Notes: generated by a model from the letters alone, not told the origin. A DNA stretch of 49,114 nucleotides from Devosia sp. (GCF_028290435.1 NZ_JAQGJV010000087.1:1-49114), one strand, 5' to 3'; numbered from the stretch's first letter, positions 33,261 to 42,080 are shown. Program-made: numbers and translations.

Positions 33261-34453
33261 TGACTTTGCTTGCCTCTATCGACCGCATCGCGGACGACTG
33301 CCTGCTCCAACGCATCGCCAAGGCGCGGGCCATCATGGCCGATTCCGGCGTCGATGTGCTGATGGTCTACTCCCATCCGCGTCCCGGTGGCGGCGTGCTG
33401 CAATACCTGGCCGGCTGGGCTGCAAGGGCCGCAACCATAATGCTGCTGCCCAAGCAGGGCAGGGGGATCATCCTGGCCGCCGGTCCCAACAATACCCGTG
33501 TATTTAACCAGCGCTGTTCGTTCTTCGCCGATACCCGCGCCTACGGACCCAATGCCGCGCTCGATAAGCTGCTGGCTGCCGGTCTTGCCGAGCTTGGCGT
33601 CAGCGGTGGCAAGATCGGGGTGTCCGGCACGCCGTATATGGGTGCGCCGCTGAAGCTGGCCCTCGATGGCATGGTCACGGAGCAGGTGTTCCTCGGCGAT
33701 GCCCTCGATGCGCTGCGCCTCGTGCGCCATGCCGATGAAGTGCGAATGCACCAACACGCCGCCGATATCTCCGTCGCGATGATCAACCGCGTCATGGAAC
33801 TGGCCCGACGGCCTGAAACGACGCCGTCCGAACTGATGACCAATGCCGAATTCACTGGCCGCCAGCTTGGCGCGGACTCCTCCAGCATCTGGCTCGCTAC
33901 CGGGGAGGCACCGCCGACCACCTATTTTGAGCTGTTCGAGCTGAACGAAACGCTGGGGCCCAAGGACCGCGTGCAACTGGGCGCGACGGTGACCTATGAG
34001 GGCCATTTCGGCCAGTGCCTGCGCACCGGCGTGCGTGGCGGTATTGCGCCGGCGATGGCCGATGCCTGGTCGCGCATGGTCGAGATGCAGGACCGGGCGC
34101 TTGCCACCCTCGTCCCCGGCGCGCCGATGCAGAACCTGGTCGATACTCTCGAAGCCGATATCGACGCCTTCTGCCCCTATACCCGCGCCACCGACCCGTT
34201 CCGCTTCCAGTCGTGTCATTCGCTCGGCATCAATTATTCCGACCCGAGCTATGTGCAGGCGGTCAATCCCGAACGCGACCGCAGCAAGGGTGCTCAGCTG
34301 CCGCTCGTCGCCGAGAACATGATCTTTGAAATCCATCCCAACTTCACCATTCCCGGCCTCGGCCACATCTGCGTCGGCGACATGGCGCTGGTGACCGCGA
34401 CCGGGGCGAAGTGGATCACCAATAGCCCACGCGAAATCGTGCGGCTGGACTGA
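33260..34453 (+). CDS. Creatinase-like M24-fold hydrolase lacking metal ligands
   Basis: This 397-residue protein has the two-domain creatinase/prolidase layout. The usual metal-binding residues are altered. The two aspartates are Gln239 (VQLGA) and Gln252 (FGQCLRTG), and the final glutamate is Asp374 (CVGDM). His320 (FQSCHSLG) and Glu357 (MIFEIHP) are kept. Creatinase, which hydrolyses creatine to sarcosine and urea, also uses this fold without metal and depends on a histidine. A metal-free C-N hydrolase on an amidine or ureido compound is therefore a reasonable reading (inference). The start at 33260 overlaps the permease gene by one base. The next gene follows 10 bases after the stop. Confidence 0.78.
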   Translation: MTLLASIDRIADDCLLQRIAKARAIMADSGVDVLMVYSHPRPGGGVLQYLAGWAARAATIMLLPKQGRGIILAAGPNNTRVFNQRCSFFADTRAYGPNAALDKLLAAGLAELGVSGGKIGVSGTPYMGAPLKLALDGMVTEQVFLGDALDALRLVRHADEVRMHQHAADISVAMINRVMELARRPETTPSELMTNAEFTGRQLGADSSSIWLATGEAPPTTYFELFELNETLGPKDRVQLGATVTYEGHFGQCLRTGVRGGIAPAMADAWSRMVEMQDRALATLVPGAPMQNLVDTLEADIDAFCPYTRATDPFRFQSCHSLGINYSDPSYVQAVNPERDRSKGAQLPLVAENMIFEIHPNFTIPGLGHICVGDMALVTATGAKWITNSPREIVRLD

Positions 34454-34463
34454 GGAGCGAACG

Positions 34464-35540
34464 ATGCGGCTAGGTATCGACGGACGCAAAATTCCCGAAG
34501 CGGCGAAGCGTGGCGGCGTGGCCAGCATGGACCATGGCCGCGAGCTGGGTATGGACGGACTATTTTTCCGTACTGTGCTCGACGTGGCGCCGACGCTGGA
34601 CATGGGCGTGCTCAAGGCAGTGCGCCAGCGCGCGGATGAGCTGGGCATGTATCTCGAAATGGGCCTGGGCAAGGTGAACCCCTATGCTCTGCCCGAAACG
34701 CCCGAAATGCGCGCTATCGGCGATGGCGATACCCTGCTGGGTTTCCGCCGGATGATGGAGGCTTGTGCCGCCATCGACTGCCGCGAACTCTGGGTCGGTA
34801 CCGCAAACCACAAGGACTATGCAGGACGCTTCGGTACCGATCGTTTCCGCACCGACGTGACCTGGGCCGACCAGCTCGAAGGCATCCGCAAGCTGCTGCT
34901 CCTGCTCAAGCCGATCGCGCTGGACCTGGGCATCCACATCAATATCGAGACGCATGAAGAGATCACCAGCTTCGAAGTGGTGCGGCTGGTGGAAGCGTGC
35001 GGCACCGATGCCTTTGGAATCGTCTACGATACCTCGAACGGGCTGCAGCGGCTCGAACATCCGGTTTGGGTGGCCAAGCGCGTGGCGCCCTATACGCGGC
35101 AGACGCATTTCAAGGATGCTGGACTGGTCTTCAATGGCCGCAATGCCGCGATGCAGGGCCGTGCCTGTGGGCAGGGCGTGGTCGATTATGCGGCAATCCT
35201 CAAGATTCTCGCCGAGGCGCAGCCGGAGCTCAACATCACCATCGAGAACACGCCGCCCTTCGCCAACGGGCCGCAATTCGTCAAGTTCAACACGCTCGAA
35301 CTGGCCGAACCCGCTTTCATCGCCGGGCACAAGGACTGCTCGGTGGAGGAATATGCCGATTTCGTCGAGATGATCCACGCCTATGAAAAGCGCGTGGCCG
35401 TCGGGGAGGTGCCGCCCATGGTCGAAGAGGTGCGCGATTTCGACTATGCCGCCGCGGTCAAGGACATCCTTTTTAGCCGCGATCACCTCCGCGGTATTTG
35501 TCAGGATTTGAACCTGCCGCTGCGCAATCTGGCGGCGTGA
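34464..35540 (+). CDS. TIM-barrel protein of the sugar phosphate isomerase/epimerase family
   Basis: This 358-residue barrel has likely metal-site residues in INIETHEEITSFE (Glu, His), IVYDTSNGL (Asp), QTHFKDAG (His, Asp) and ITIENTPP (Glu). GGAG precedes the ATG by 7 bases. It is a probable paralogue of the protein at 27420-28373 and shares the HEEI-(S/T)-(T/S)-F-E turn. It lies between a creatinase-like gene and two amidohydrolase genes, all closely spaced, so it should act in the same pathway. The reaction cannot be named. Confidence 0.8.
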   Translation: MRLGIDGRKIPEAAKRGGVASMDHGRELGMDGLFFRTVLDVAPTLDMGVLKAVRQRADELGMYLEMGLGKVNPYALPETPEMRAIGDGDTLLGFRRMMEACAAIDCRELWVGTANHKDYAGRFGTDRFRTDVTWADQLEGIRKLLLLLKPIALDLGIHINIETHEEITSFEVVRLVEACGTDAFGIVYDTSNGLQRLEHPVWVAKRVAPYTRQTHFKDAGLVFNGRNAAMQGRACGQGVVDYAAILKILAEAQPELNITIENTPPFANGPQFVKFNTLELAEPAFIAGHKDCSVEEYADFVEMIHAYEKRVAVGEVPPMVEEVRDFDYAAAVKDILFSRDHLRGICQDLNLPLRNLAA

Positions 35541-35550
35541 GGAGATACGA

Positions 35551-37026
35551 ATGACCGACCTGCTGCTCGTCCATGGTACCGTGGTGACCATGGGCCCCGA
35601 CCGTGCCATCATCGAAGACGGCGCGGTGGCCATTACCGGCGATCGCATTGCCGCAGTCGGCAAGACCGCCGATCTATTGCCGCTTTATCCGCAGCACCAG
35701 CAGATCGACTGCACGGGAAGGGCGGTGATTCCGGGCCTAGTCGATGCGCATGGCCATGCCGGCCATTCCATCGTCAAGACGCTGGGCGTCGACACGCCAT
35801 CGGTGTGGATGCGCGTGGTGACGCCGATGTACTTCCATTATACGACGCCCGATTTCTGGCTGGCCGATGGCTATATCTCCGCCACCGATCGGCTGCGGAT
35901 GGGCGTGACCACCTCGGTCAGCGTCGTCGGCTCGGCCCCCCGCAGCGACGATCCGACCTTTGCCATCAACCAGACCAAGGGCTATGCGGCGGTCGGGCTG
36001 CGCGACATCGTTTGTACTGGCCCGGCCGGCATGCCCTGGCCGCATCCGACGACGCGCTGGATCGACGGCAAGCCGACTCGCTATTCGGTGAGTTTCGATG
36101 AGCTGATGGCAGGTGCCGAGGCGGTGATCGAAACCGTCAACGGCACCAGCGATGGCCGCATCAAGGCCTTCGTGACGCCCTTCACCATCATGCCTTCGAT
36201 CGATCCGTCCAATCCGACCACACCCGATCGCGCCACGCGCTCGACCCCCGAAGACCGGATGCAGGGCCGCCGGGTCAAGGAACTGGCGGCCAAGCATAAC
36301 ACGCGCATCCACTCCGATGCCTTTGCCGGTCACGTGCGTATGGCCTGGCAGGATCCCGAAACCGCCATCCTCGGGCCCAATGTTCACTTGCAGCACTGCA
36401 TTGGGCTCAGCCTCGAAGAAGTCGATATCCTGGCCGAAACCGGCACCAGCATGACCCATTCGCCCGGCGGCAGGGCGCCGGTGATCGAGATGATGCAGCG
36501 GGGCGTCAATGTCGCCATCACCACCGATGGCGCCGCGCCATGGGCAACGTTCGACCTGCTGCAAGCCGCCAAGCTGGCCCAGCTTGCGCATCGCTGGCGC
36601 AATCAGGACGCCTATCTGCTGCCGGCGGGCAAGCTGTTCGAGATGATCACGGTCGATGCCGCCAAGGCGCTGGGCATGCAGGATGAGATCGGCTCGCTCG
36701 AAGTGGGCAAGAAGGCCGACGTCACCATCGTGAACCTGCGCAAACCGCATCTCACGCCGAACTGGATGGTGATCCATCGCCTCGTGCTGCAGGCGGTCGG
36801 GCAGGATGTCGAGACGGTGATCGTCGATGGCAAAGTCCTGATGGAAGACAAGCGCATCCTCACCGTCGATCTCCATGCAGTGCTGCAGGAAGCCGAGGCG
36901 CAGGCCTGGGCCGTGGTGAAACGCGGCGGGCTCGAAAACCACCTGACCGATCCCGGCTGGGGCATGGTGCAGCGCACCTTCGATTCGCCGATCGAGCTGC
37001 CGCTGCCGCCGGAGATCGAGGCGTGA
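35551..37026 (+). CDS. Amidohydrolase-superfamily enzyme (SsnA/TrzA/AtzA-type)
   Basis: This 491-residue metal-dependent hydrolase has the metal motif HxH in GLVDAHGHAGH (near residue 67), a histidine in RIHSDAF, a histidine in LQHCIGLS and an aspartate in ITTDGAAP, so the mononuclear site is complete. The C-terminal IGSLEVGKKADVTIVN is the small beta-domain signature of this branch, whose members deaminate or dechlorinate N-heterocycles and guanidine compounds (guanine, triazines, ammelide, methylthioadenosine). GAGGAGA lies before the ATG at 35551. Its stop overlaps the GTG of the next amidohydrolase (GTGA, 37023-37026). The exact substrate is unknown. Confidence 0.85.
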   Translation: MTDLLLVHGTVVTMGPDRAIIEDGAVAITGDRIAAVGKTADLLPLYPQHQQIDCTGRAVIPGLVDAHGHAGHSIVKTLGVDTPSVWMRVVTPMYFHYTTPDFWLADGYISATDRLRMGVTTSVSVVGSAPRSDDPTFAINQTKGYAAVGLRDIVCTGPAGMPWPHPTTRWIDGKPTRYSVSFDELMAGAEAVIETVNGTSDGRIKAFVTPFTIMPSIDPSNPTTPDRATRSTPEDRMQGRRVKELAAKHNTRIHSDAFAGHVRMAWQDPETAILGPNVHLQHCIGLSLEEVDILAETGTSMTHSPGGRAPVIEMMQRGVNVAITTDGAAPWATFDLLQAAKLAQLAHRWRNQDAYLLPAGKLFEMITVDAAKALGMQDEIGSLEVGKKADVTIVNLRKPHLTPNWMVIHRLVLQAVGQDVETVIVDGKVLMEDKRILTVDLHAVLQEAEAQAWAVVKRGGLENHLTDPGWGMVQRTFDSPIELPLPPEIEA

Positions 37027-38486
37027 TCACGCTGGTCAAGGCCGCTTTCGTCATCGCTTATGAGGGAGGCGACCATGCCATCATCCGCGATGGCGAGGTC
37101 GCTTACGAAAGTGACAGCATCATCTATGTCGGTAAGGCTTTTCTCGGCACGCCCGACACAGTCGTCGATGCGGGCGAAGCCATCCTCAGCCCCGGCTTCA
37201 TCGATCTCGATGCGCTCGCCGATATCGACCACGCGCTGATCGACAGCTGGCACGGACCCGAGACCGCCACCGGGCTCGACTGGTCCGAAGACTATTTCCT
37301 CAATCGTCGCCACGATGTGTTCTCCCCCGAGGACCGCGATTTCCGCCACGAATTTGCCTTCACCCAGTTGATCCGCAACGGCATCACCACGGCCATGCCG
37401 ATCGGCGGCGAGATGCACAATGAATGGTGCGAAACCTATGACGAATGGGCCGCCGCAGCGGGCATCGCTGGCCGGCTTGGGCTTCGCCTCTATGCCGGGC
37501 CAAGCTATCGCGCCGGGGTCAATGTCGTCCGCGCCGATGGCAGCCGCGACGTGCTGTGGAGCGAGCCGCTGGGCGACGAGGGATTTGCCGGCGCCATCCG
37601 CTTCATCGCGGATTTCGACGGCGCCCATGATGGCCTGATCCGCGGCGCGCTACTACCCGCGCGCATCGAGACCATGACGCCCGCGCTGATGCGCAAGACG
37701 GCCGAGGCCTCCAAGCGCTTGGGCGTGAAGGTGCGTCTCCACTGCCTGCAGGGCCTCAAGGAACTGCGGCTGCTCGACGCCCGCTATGGCAAGAGCCCAC
37801 TCGATCTGCTCGATGAGACCGGCCTGCTTGGTCCGGACCTGCTCATTCCCCACGCGATCTTTCTCGATACCCACAGCCGCAACCCGAACAAAGGCCAGGG
37901 CGACCTGCAACGGCTCGCCGCCAGCGGCACCACCGTCATCCACTGCCCAATGACCTCGCTGCGCTACGGCACTGCGCTCGAAAGCTTCCCCAAATACCGC
38001 GCGGCCGGTGTCAAATTCGCGATGGGCACCGACTCTTATCCGCCCGACATGATCCGCAACATCGATGTTGGCGTGCATATCCCCAAGCTCATCGAGGGAC
38101 GCACCGACGCCGGTAGTGCCGCCGAAATCTATCGGGCTGCCACGCTGGGCGGTGCCGCCGCGCTCGGCCGCGACGATCTCGGGCGCCTCGCGGTCGGCGC
38201 CAAGGCAGACATGATCATTGTCGACCTCACCAATCCGCGCGTCGGCATGATCGAGGACCCGATCCGCACCCTGCACATGAACTGCACCGGCGCCGACATC
38301 ACCACCGTCATCATCAATGGCCGCACGGTCATGGAGAACCAAAAGCTGCCTGGCGTGGATGCCAAGGCGATGTCGCAGCGCCTCAAGGGCTACTATGCGA
38401 CAATGAAATCAGGCTATTCCCAACGCGACTACAAGCGGCGATCAACCGACGAAATCTTTCCGCCAACCTTCCAGACACGGGAATAA
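37023..38486 (+). CDS. Amidohydrolase-superfamily protein with altered HxH metal motif (chlorohydrolase-like)
   Basis: This 487-residue protein shares the amidohydrolase layout with its neighbour: N-terminal beta sandwich, SPGFID entry strand, histidines in VRLHCLQ and LIPHAIF, aspartate in MGTDSYPPD and the closing LAVGAKADMIIVD. The entry motif, normally GFIDxHxH, reads GFIDLDAL, so both histidines are replaced (Asp63, Leu65). Asp67, Asp69 and His70 follow and might substitute. The gene is coupled to the upstream amidohydrolase by a four-base overlap. It could be a partner enzyme for the next step, or a protein with a rearranged metal site. It does not look degraded. Confidence 0.75.
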   Translation: MITLVKAAFVIAYEGGDHAIIRDGEVAYESDSIIYVGKAFLGTPDTVVDAGEAILSPGFIDLDALADIDHALIDSWHGPETATGLDWSEDYFLNRRHDVFSPEDRDFRHEFAFTQLIRNGITTAMPIGGEMHNEWCETYDEWAAAAGIAGRLGLRLYAGPSYRAGVNVVRADGSRDVLWSEPLGDEGFAGAIRFIADFDGAHDGLIRGALLPARIETMTPALMRKTAEASKRLGVKVRLHCLQGLKELRLLDARYGKSPLDLLDETGLLGPDLLIPHAIFLDTHSRNPNKGQGDLQRLAASGTTVIHCPMTSLRYGTALESFPKYRAAGVKFAMGTDSYPPDMIRNIDVGVHIPKLIEGRTDAGSAAEIYRAATLGGAAALGRDDLGRLAVGAKADMIIVDLTNPRVGMIEDPIRTLHMNCTGADITTVIINGRTVMENQKLPGVDAKAMSQRLKGYYATMKSGYSQRDYKRRSTDEIFPPTFQTRE

Positions 38487-38567
38487 TGTGTGCGAACCGC
38501 TGAGCAAATGAATCCAATCTTGCGCAGGCATTGCGGACAACTTATGTAGTGCAAAGAGGATTCAGGC

Positions 38568-39278
38568 ATGCTGAAAGCAAATGAAGACCGCACATCCGGA
38601 GTGGTGACAAGCGGTCGCTGGGGACAGATCTACGACGATCTGAAGTCCGCAATTCTGGCCCACAACATTGCGCCCGGCACCAAGCTTCCCGAGGATGAGC
38701 TCGGCGAGGTCTATTCGGTTAGCCGAACGCTGGTGCGCGCTGCGCTGCAGGCATTGGCGCATGATCGGCTGGTCCAGCTCGAGCCCAATCGAGGCGCCTT
38801 TGTTGCCAAACCGAGCAAGCGTGAGGCCCGCGAGGTCTTCGAGGCCCGCGCCATCATCGAACCCAAGGTCGCTGCCATGGCCGCGGCCATCGCCAAGCCG
38901 TCCGACATCAAGGTGTTGCGCCGTCATCTCGACGAGGAACACAAGGCCATCCACGACGGTCGCCAGGGCGATGCGGTGATGTTGTCGGCGCGGTTCCACG
39001 AGGGCATAGCCGAGATCGCCGGCCAGACCATATTGACCGAGTTCGTTCGGTCCCTGTGCTCGCGTTCGGCGCTAATCATCTCGCTTTATTCGCGGCGCAC
39101 CGACACCTTCTGCGAAAGCCACGCCCACCACGCCCTGGTGGACGCGATCGCCGCCAATAGCGAACTGGACGCTTCGGAACTGATGACGAGCCATCTGGTC
39201 GACCTACTGTCCGGCATTGATGTTTCCGAAAGCGCTGGGCCGCAGCGCAAACTGTCGGAAATTCTGCGCGGGGTTTGA
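38568..39278 (+). CDS. GntR-family transcriptional regulator (FCD/FadR-like subfamily)
   Basis: This 236-residue regulator has a winged helix-turn-helix at about residues 18-80 (IAPGTKLPEDELGEVYSVSR, then VQLEPNRGAFVAKPS). It has an all-helical FCD ligand domain with the metal-binding residues of this group (FHEGIAEIAG and HAHHALVDAI). FCD regulators are usually repressors released by an organic acid. It lies 81 bases after the amidohydrolase pair and is the only GntR regulator in the window. It is therefore the candidate binder of the recurring TTGTATACAA palindromes between 16255 and 28672. No perfect copy lies before its own start, so autoregulation is not evident. Confidence 0.88.
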   Translation: MLKANEDRTSGVVTSGRWGQIYDDLKSAILAHNIAPGTKLPEDELGEVYSVSRTLVRAALQALAHDRLVQLEPNRGAFVAKPSKREAREVFEARAIIEPKVAAMAAAIAKPSDIKVLRRHLDEEHKAIHDGRQGDAVMLSARFHEGIAEIAGQTILTEFVRSLCSRSALIISLYSRRTDTFCESHAHHALVDAIAANSELDASELMTSHLVDLLSGIDVSESAGPQRKLSEILRGV

Positions 39279-39500
39279 TGTCTCCCCAGGCGCTTGCATG
39301 CGGCCGTGGGACTTGAGCTATCCGTGATTTCTGCGGCGTCTGGGCGGTGTATCACTTGGCTGTGCGCCGCGACGATCATCGTTCCATCGCTGGCGCCAAT
39401 CACGAGCATCACGGAGAATGCGATGTACTTGCTCAATATTCCGGTTTTGTCCCCGCATATCGTGCGTGACCTGACCCACGCCGATTTGGGGCGTTGATCC

Positions 39501-40280
39501 ATGGGTGAGCGTCTTTCCGGAAAACGCATCTTCGTCACTGGCGCGGCCCAGGGCATTGGCCTCGCCATAGCCAAGGCGTGTCTCAGGGAGGGCGCCAAAC
39601 TATTCCTCGTCGATCGGGACGGCGACCTGCTGCGGACCAGCGTCGCGGGCCTGGGGGCGCCAGCCGGCTGGGTCGGGCACGCCGCCGCCGATATCAGCGA
39701 CGCGGCCGCCATTCGCGCCGCTGTGGCCACGGCATCGGCCGAAATCGGTCAGATCAACGCGTTGATCAATAATGCCGGCGTCAATGTCTTCTCGACGCCA
39801 TTGGAGGCAAGCGAGGCCGAGTGGGACCGCAACTTCGACATCAACGTCAAGGGGGCGTGGAACTGCAGCAAGGCCGTGCTGCCGGCCATGCTGGCTGATG
39901 GCGGCGGAGCGATCCTCAACATCGCCTCGACCCACGCCTTCACCATCATCCCGCACACTTTTCCTTATCCGGTGGCCAAGCATGCGCTGCTGGGACTGAC
40001 GAAATCGCTGGCGCTCGAATATGCCGCGCAGGGCGTTCGGGTGAACGCGTTGGCGCCCGGCTACGTGGAAACCCAGAAATCCACGGATTATTGGAACAGC
40101 TTCCCCGACCCGGAGGCAGCAAAGGCCCGCACCATGGCGTTGCAGCCCTGCGGCTACATCGCCACCGCCGACGAAATCGCTATGGCGGCAGTGTTCATGA
40201 TTTCCGATGAATGCCGCTTCATGAATGCAGCGTGCCTTGTGGTCGACGGCGGCTTGAGCCAATTGCAGCACCCCGCCTGA
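39501..40280 (+). CDS. Short-chain dehydrogenase/reductase, probable sugar dehydrogenase
   Basis: This 259-residue SDR has the nucleotide-binding TGAAQGIG (13-20), Asp38 after the second strand (favouring NAD), NNAG (90-93) and the catalytic Ser143, Tyr156, Lys160 (YPVAK). It closes with VDGGLSQ. It converges on a cluster encoding a lactonase, a sugar-acid dehydratase and an aldolase. Oxidation of a free aldose to its lactone is therefore the likely step, as in non-phosphorylative L-rhamnose, L-fucose or arabinose pathways. The exact sugar is unknown. The 222-base gap before it carries no gene I recognise. Confidence 0.85.
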   Translation: MGERLSGKRIFVTGAAQGIGLAIAKACLREGAKLFLVDRDGDLLRTSVAGLGAPAGWVGHAAADISDAAAIRAAVATASAEIGQINALINNAGVNVFSTPLEASEAEWDRNFDINVKGAWNCSKAVLPAMLADGGGAILNIASTHAFTIIPHTFPYPVAKHALLGLTKSLALEYAAQGVRVNALAPGYVETQKSTDYWNSFPDPEAAKARTMALQPCGYIATADEIAMAAVFMISDECRFMNAACLVVDGGLSQLQHPA

Positions 40281-40304
40281 CGGGCGAGATGCTGCGAGCT
40301 TGCC

Positions 40305-41198
40305 TTACTTTGGCATGGCGCCGAACGCGTCCGCGTAGCGCTTTGCCAGCACCAGGCCGAATTCGCTGGTGGGCAGGCTTGGGGCGCGGTCGGCAATCTC
40401 AAGACCCGTGCGCAGGCCGAAGATGCGCTTGCCATAGACTAGTAGATGCTCAAGCGAGCGCATGCCGAAAACGCTGGCTGGCAGCATCTGCTGGTAGAGC
40501 GCTTCGGCCAGTTGTTCGTCGCCTGCCTGCATGGCGCGCCAGATCAGCACGGCCTTGTCCACCACATCGGGCGCCAGCACGAAACCCTCGGCACCCGCCC
40601 GGATATTGTCCATCATTTCCAGCCCGCCCTGGCCGTTCAGGACCACCAACCGACCTTCGCCAGCCGCCACAATGCGTTCAACTTCGAGGACCGGCATTTC
40701 GCCCTTGAGATGGGTGATGACCGGATGGCGCTCCACCAGCGTGGCGATATCGGCGCCGGTCAGGCCACGCCCCATGAGGGCCGGTGCGTTCTGGATAGCC
40801 ACTGGAATCCGCGCCGCATCGGCGACACTACCGAAGGTGCGGATGGTTTCGGCCGCCCCATAGGCTCCGAACACCGGCGGCTGCAGGATCAGCCAGCTCG
40901 CGCCGGCACCTTGGGCATGGCCGAGCAGCTCGATCTGTTCGATGACCGAATTGCCATAGATGGTGACGCCGAGCGGGGTGCGGCCAGCAACATCCTCGAC
41001 GGCCCAGTCGATCACCTGCCGGCGTTCGGCCTCGGTGAGCTTGGCCACCTCCGTGGCCAGACCAAGTACGACGATGCCATCCACGCCGGAGGCCAGGCAG
41101 TGCTCGACCTGCTGGCGCATGCCGTCGCGCCACAAGCGCCCGTCGGGCTGGTAAAGGGCGTAGAGAACCGCGTGAATGCCGGTAAAGCGCTGGGACAT
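40305..41198 (-). CDS. DapA (dihydrodipicolinate synthase) family aldolase, probable 2-keto-3-deoxy sugar-acid aldolase
   Basis: This 297-residue class I aldolase has the Schiff-base lysine Lys165 in THLKGEMP. The family tyrosine at the end of strand five (YNxP) is Gln136 (IQNAP), and the substrate-binding GTTGE loop is GLATE. The tyrosine normally relays protons in DapA-type enzymes, so the mechanism must differ. The start at 41198 has GCGAG upstream and lies 10 bases after the lactonase gene. With the dehydratase and lactonase it should cleave a 2-keto-3-deoxy sugar acid to pyruvate and an aldehyde. Confidence 0.82.
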   Translation of the reverse strand: MSQRFTGIHAVLYALYQPDGRLWRDGMRQQVEHCLASGVDGIVVLGLATEVAKLTEAERRQVIDWAVEDVAGRTPLGVTIYGNSVIEQIELLGHAQGAGASWLILQPPVFGAYGAAETIRTFGSVADAARIPVAIQNAPALMGRGLTGADIATLVERHPVITHLKGEMPVLEVERIVAAGEGRLVVLNGQGGLEMMDNIRAGAEGFVLAPDVVDKAVLIWRAMQAGDEQLAEALYQQMLPASVFGMRSLEHLLVYGKRIFGLRTGLEIADRAPSLPTSEFGLVLAKRYADAFGAMPK

Positions 41199-41208
41199 GG
41201 TTATCTCG

Positions 41209-42078
41209 CTAGGCTGCGGCGCCGGACGCCGGGATTGGTTGACGGTCAGCAATATGCAGGCCGTAGAACGCCCTGCAGTTGCCGCCCACGATTGCGTTTC
41301 GCTCGATCGCGTCCAGCCGGCCCAGCCAGTCGATGACCACGGAGACGGTCGTTGCGTAGTCCGCGGCCACGGTGCAGACCGGCCAGTCAGACCCAATCAT
41401 CAGGCGGCCCGGACCGAAAAGCCGCAGCACGTGATCGAGGTAGGGCTCGATGCGGGCAGCGGACCATGCGCTCCAATCATCCTGGGTGATCAACGAGGAG
41501 AGCTTGCAGGATACGTTCGGTCGCAGCGCGAGTTCGGCCATGGCATCTCGCCATGACGGATCCATGGTCGCGCCTATGGGTGGCTTGGCGATATGGTCGA
41601 TAACGATCGGTTGGCCGGGAAAACGGTCTGCCAACTGGATTGCCGACGCGATTTGGTCAGGTCCGAGCAGTACATCGAGGGTCAGGCCGCGGGCATTCAG
41701 CGCCGAAACGCCGTTGAGCTTGGCGACGTCGGATTCTGCGCCGGTCAGGGTCACCCGCACCCCCCTGAACTTCGGCTTGGCGGCGTAATGGGCGACCAGA
41801 ACCCCGACGTTTTCGTCGGCCAGGTCGAGCCAGCCGACGACGCCAAGGATGAAGGCGTGGCGGTCCGCCAAGGCCAGCAGATAGTCGTTCTCAACCAGGC
41901 TATTGCGCGCCTGGACGGCCACCGTGCCGGCAAAGCCCGTTTGCTTGAGCAGCGGTTCGAGGTCGGGCGGACCGAAGTTTTGCCGCAGACCCGAATAGGC
42001 GCCGGCCATCCAGGCATATTGGGCGGGATCGGCGCCATATGCCCAGAAATGTTGGTGCGCATCTATTCGCAGCGTCAT
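41209..42078 (-). CDS. Amidohydrolase-2 family sugar lactonase (L-fuconolactonase/L-rhamnonolactonase type)
   Basis: This 289-residue metal-dependent hydrolase begins MTLRIDAHQHFW, the signature of COG3618 lactonases. IDHIAKPP carries the central metal histidine and MIGSDWPVC the catalytic aspartate. The ATG at 42078 follows the dehydratase stop by two bases. It would open the aldonolactone formed by the SDR enzyme, giving the acid for the dehydratase. Related enzymes act on fucono-, rhamnono-, galactaro- and arabinono-lactones, and this sequence does not choose between them. Confidence 0.87.
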   Translation of the reverse strand: MTLRIDAHQHFWAYGADPAQYAWMAGAYSGLRQNFGPPDLEPLLKQTGFAGTVAVQARNSLVENDYLLALADRHAFILGVVGWLDLADENVGVLVAHYAAKPKFRGVRVTLTGAESDVAKLNGVSALNARGLTLDVLLGPDQIASAIQLADRFPGQPIVIDHIAKPPIGATMDPSWRDAMAELALRPNVSCKLSSLITQDDWSAWSAARIEPYLDHVLRLFGPGRLMIGSDWPVCTVAADYATTVSVVIDWLGRLDAIERNAIVGGNCRAFYGLHIADRQPIPASGAAA

Positions 42079-42080
42079 GG

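Noticed and set aside
33224..34672. Minus-strand open frame of 482 residues opposite the creatinase-like gene
   Set aside because: The sense-strand protein keeps the M24 fold and is coupled to its neighbours; the antisense product has no family signal.
39294..39497. Small plus-strand open frame between the GntR and SDR genes
   Set aside because: It has no ribosome site, no recognised family, and an equally open reverse frame. It may be a remnant.
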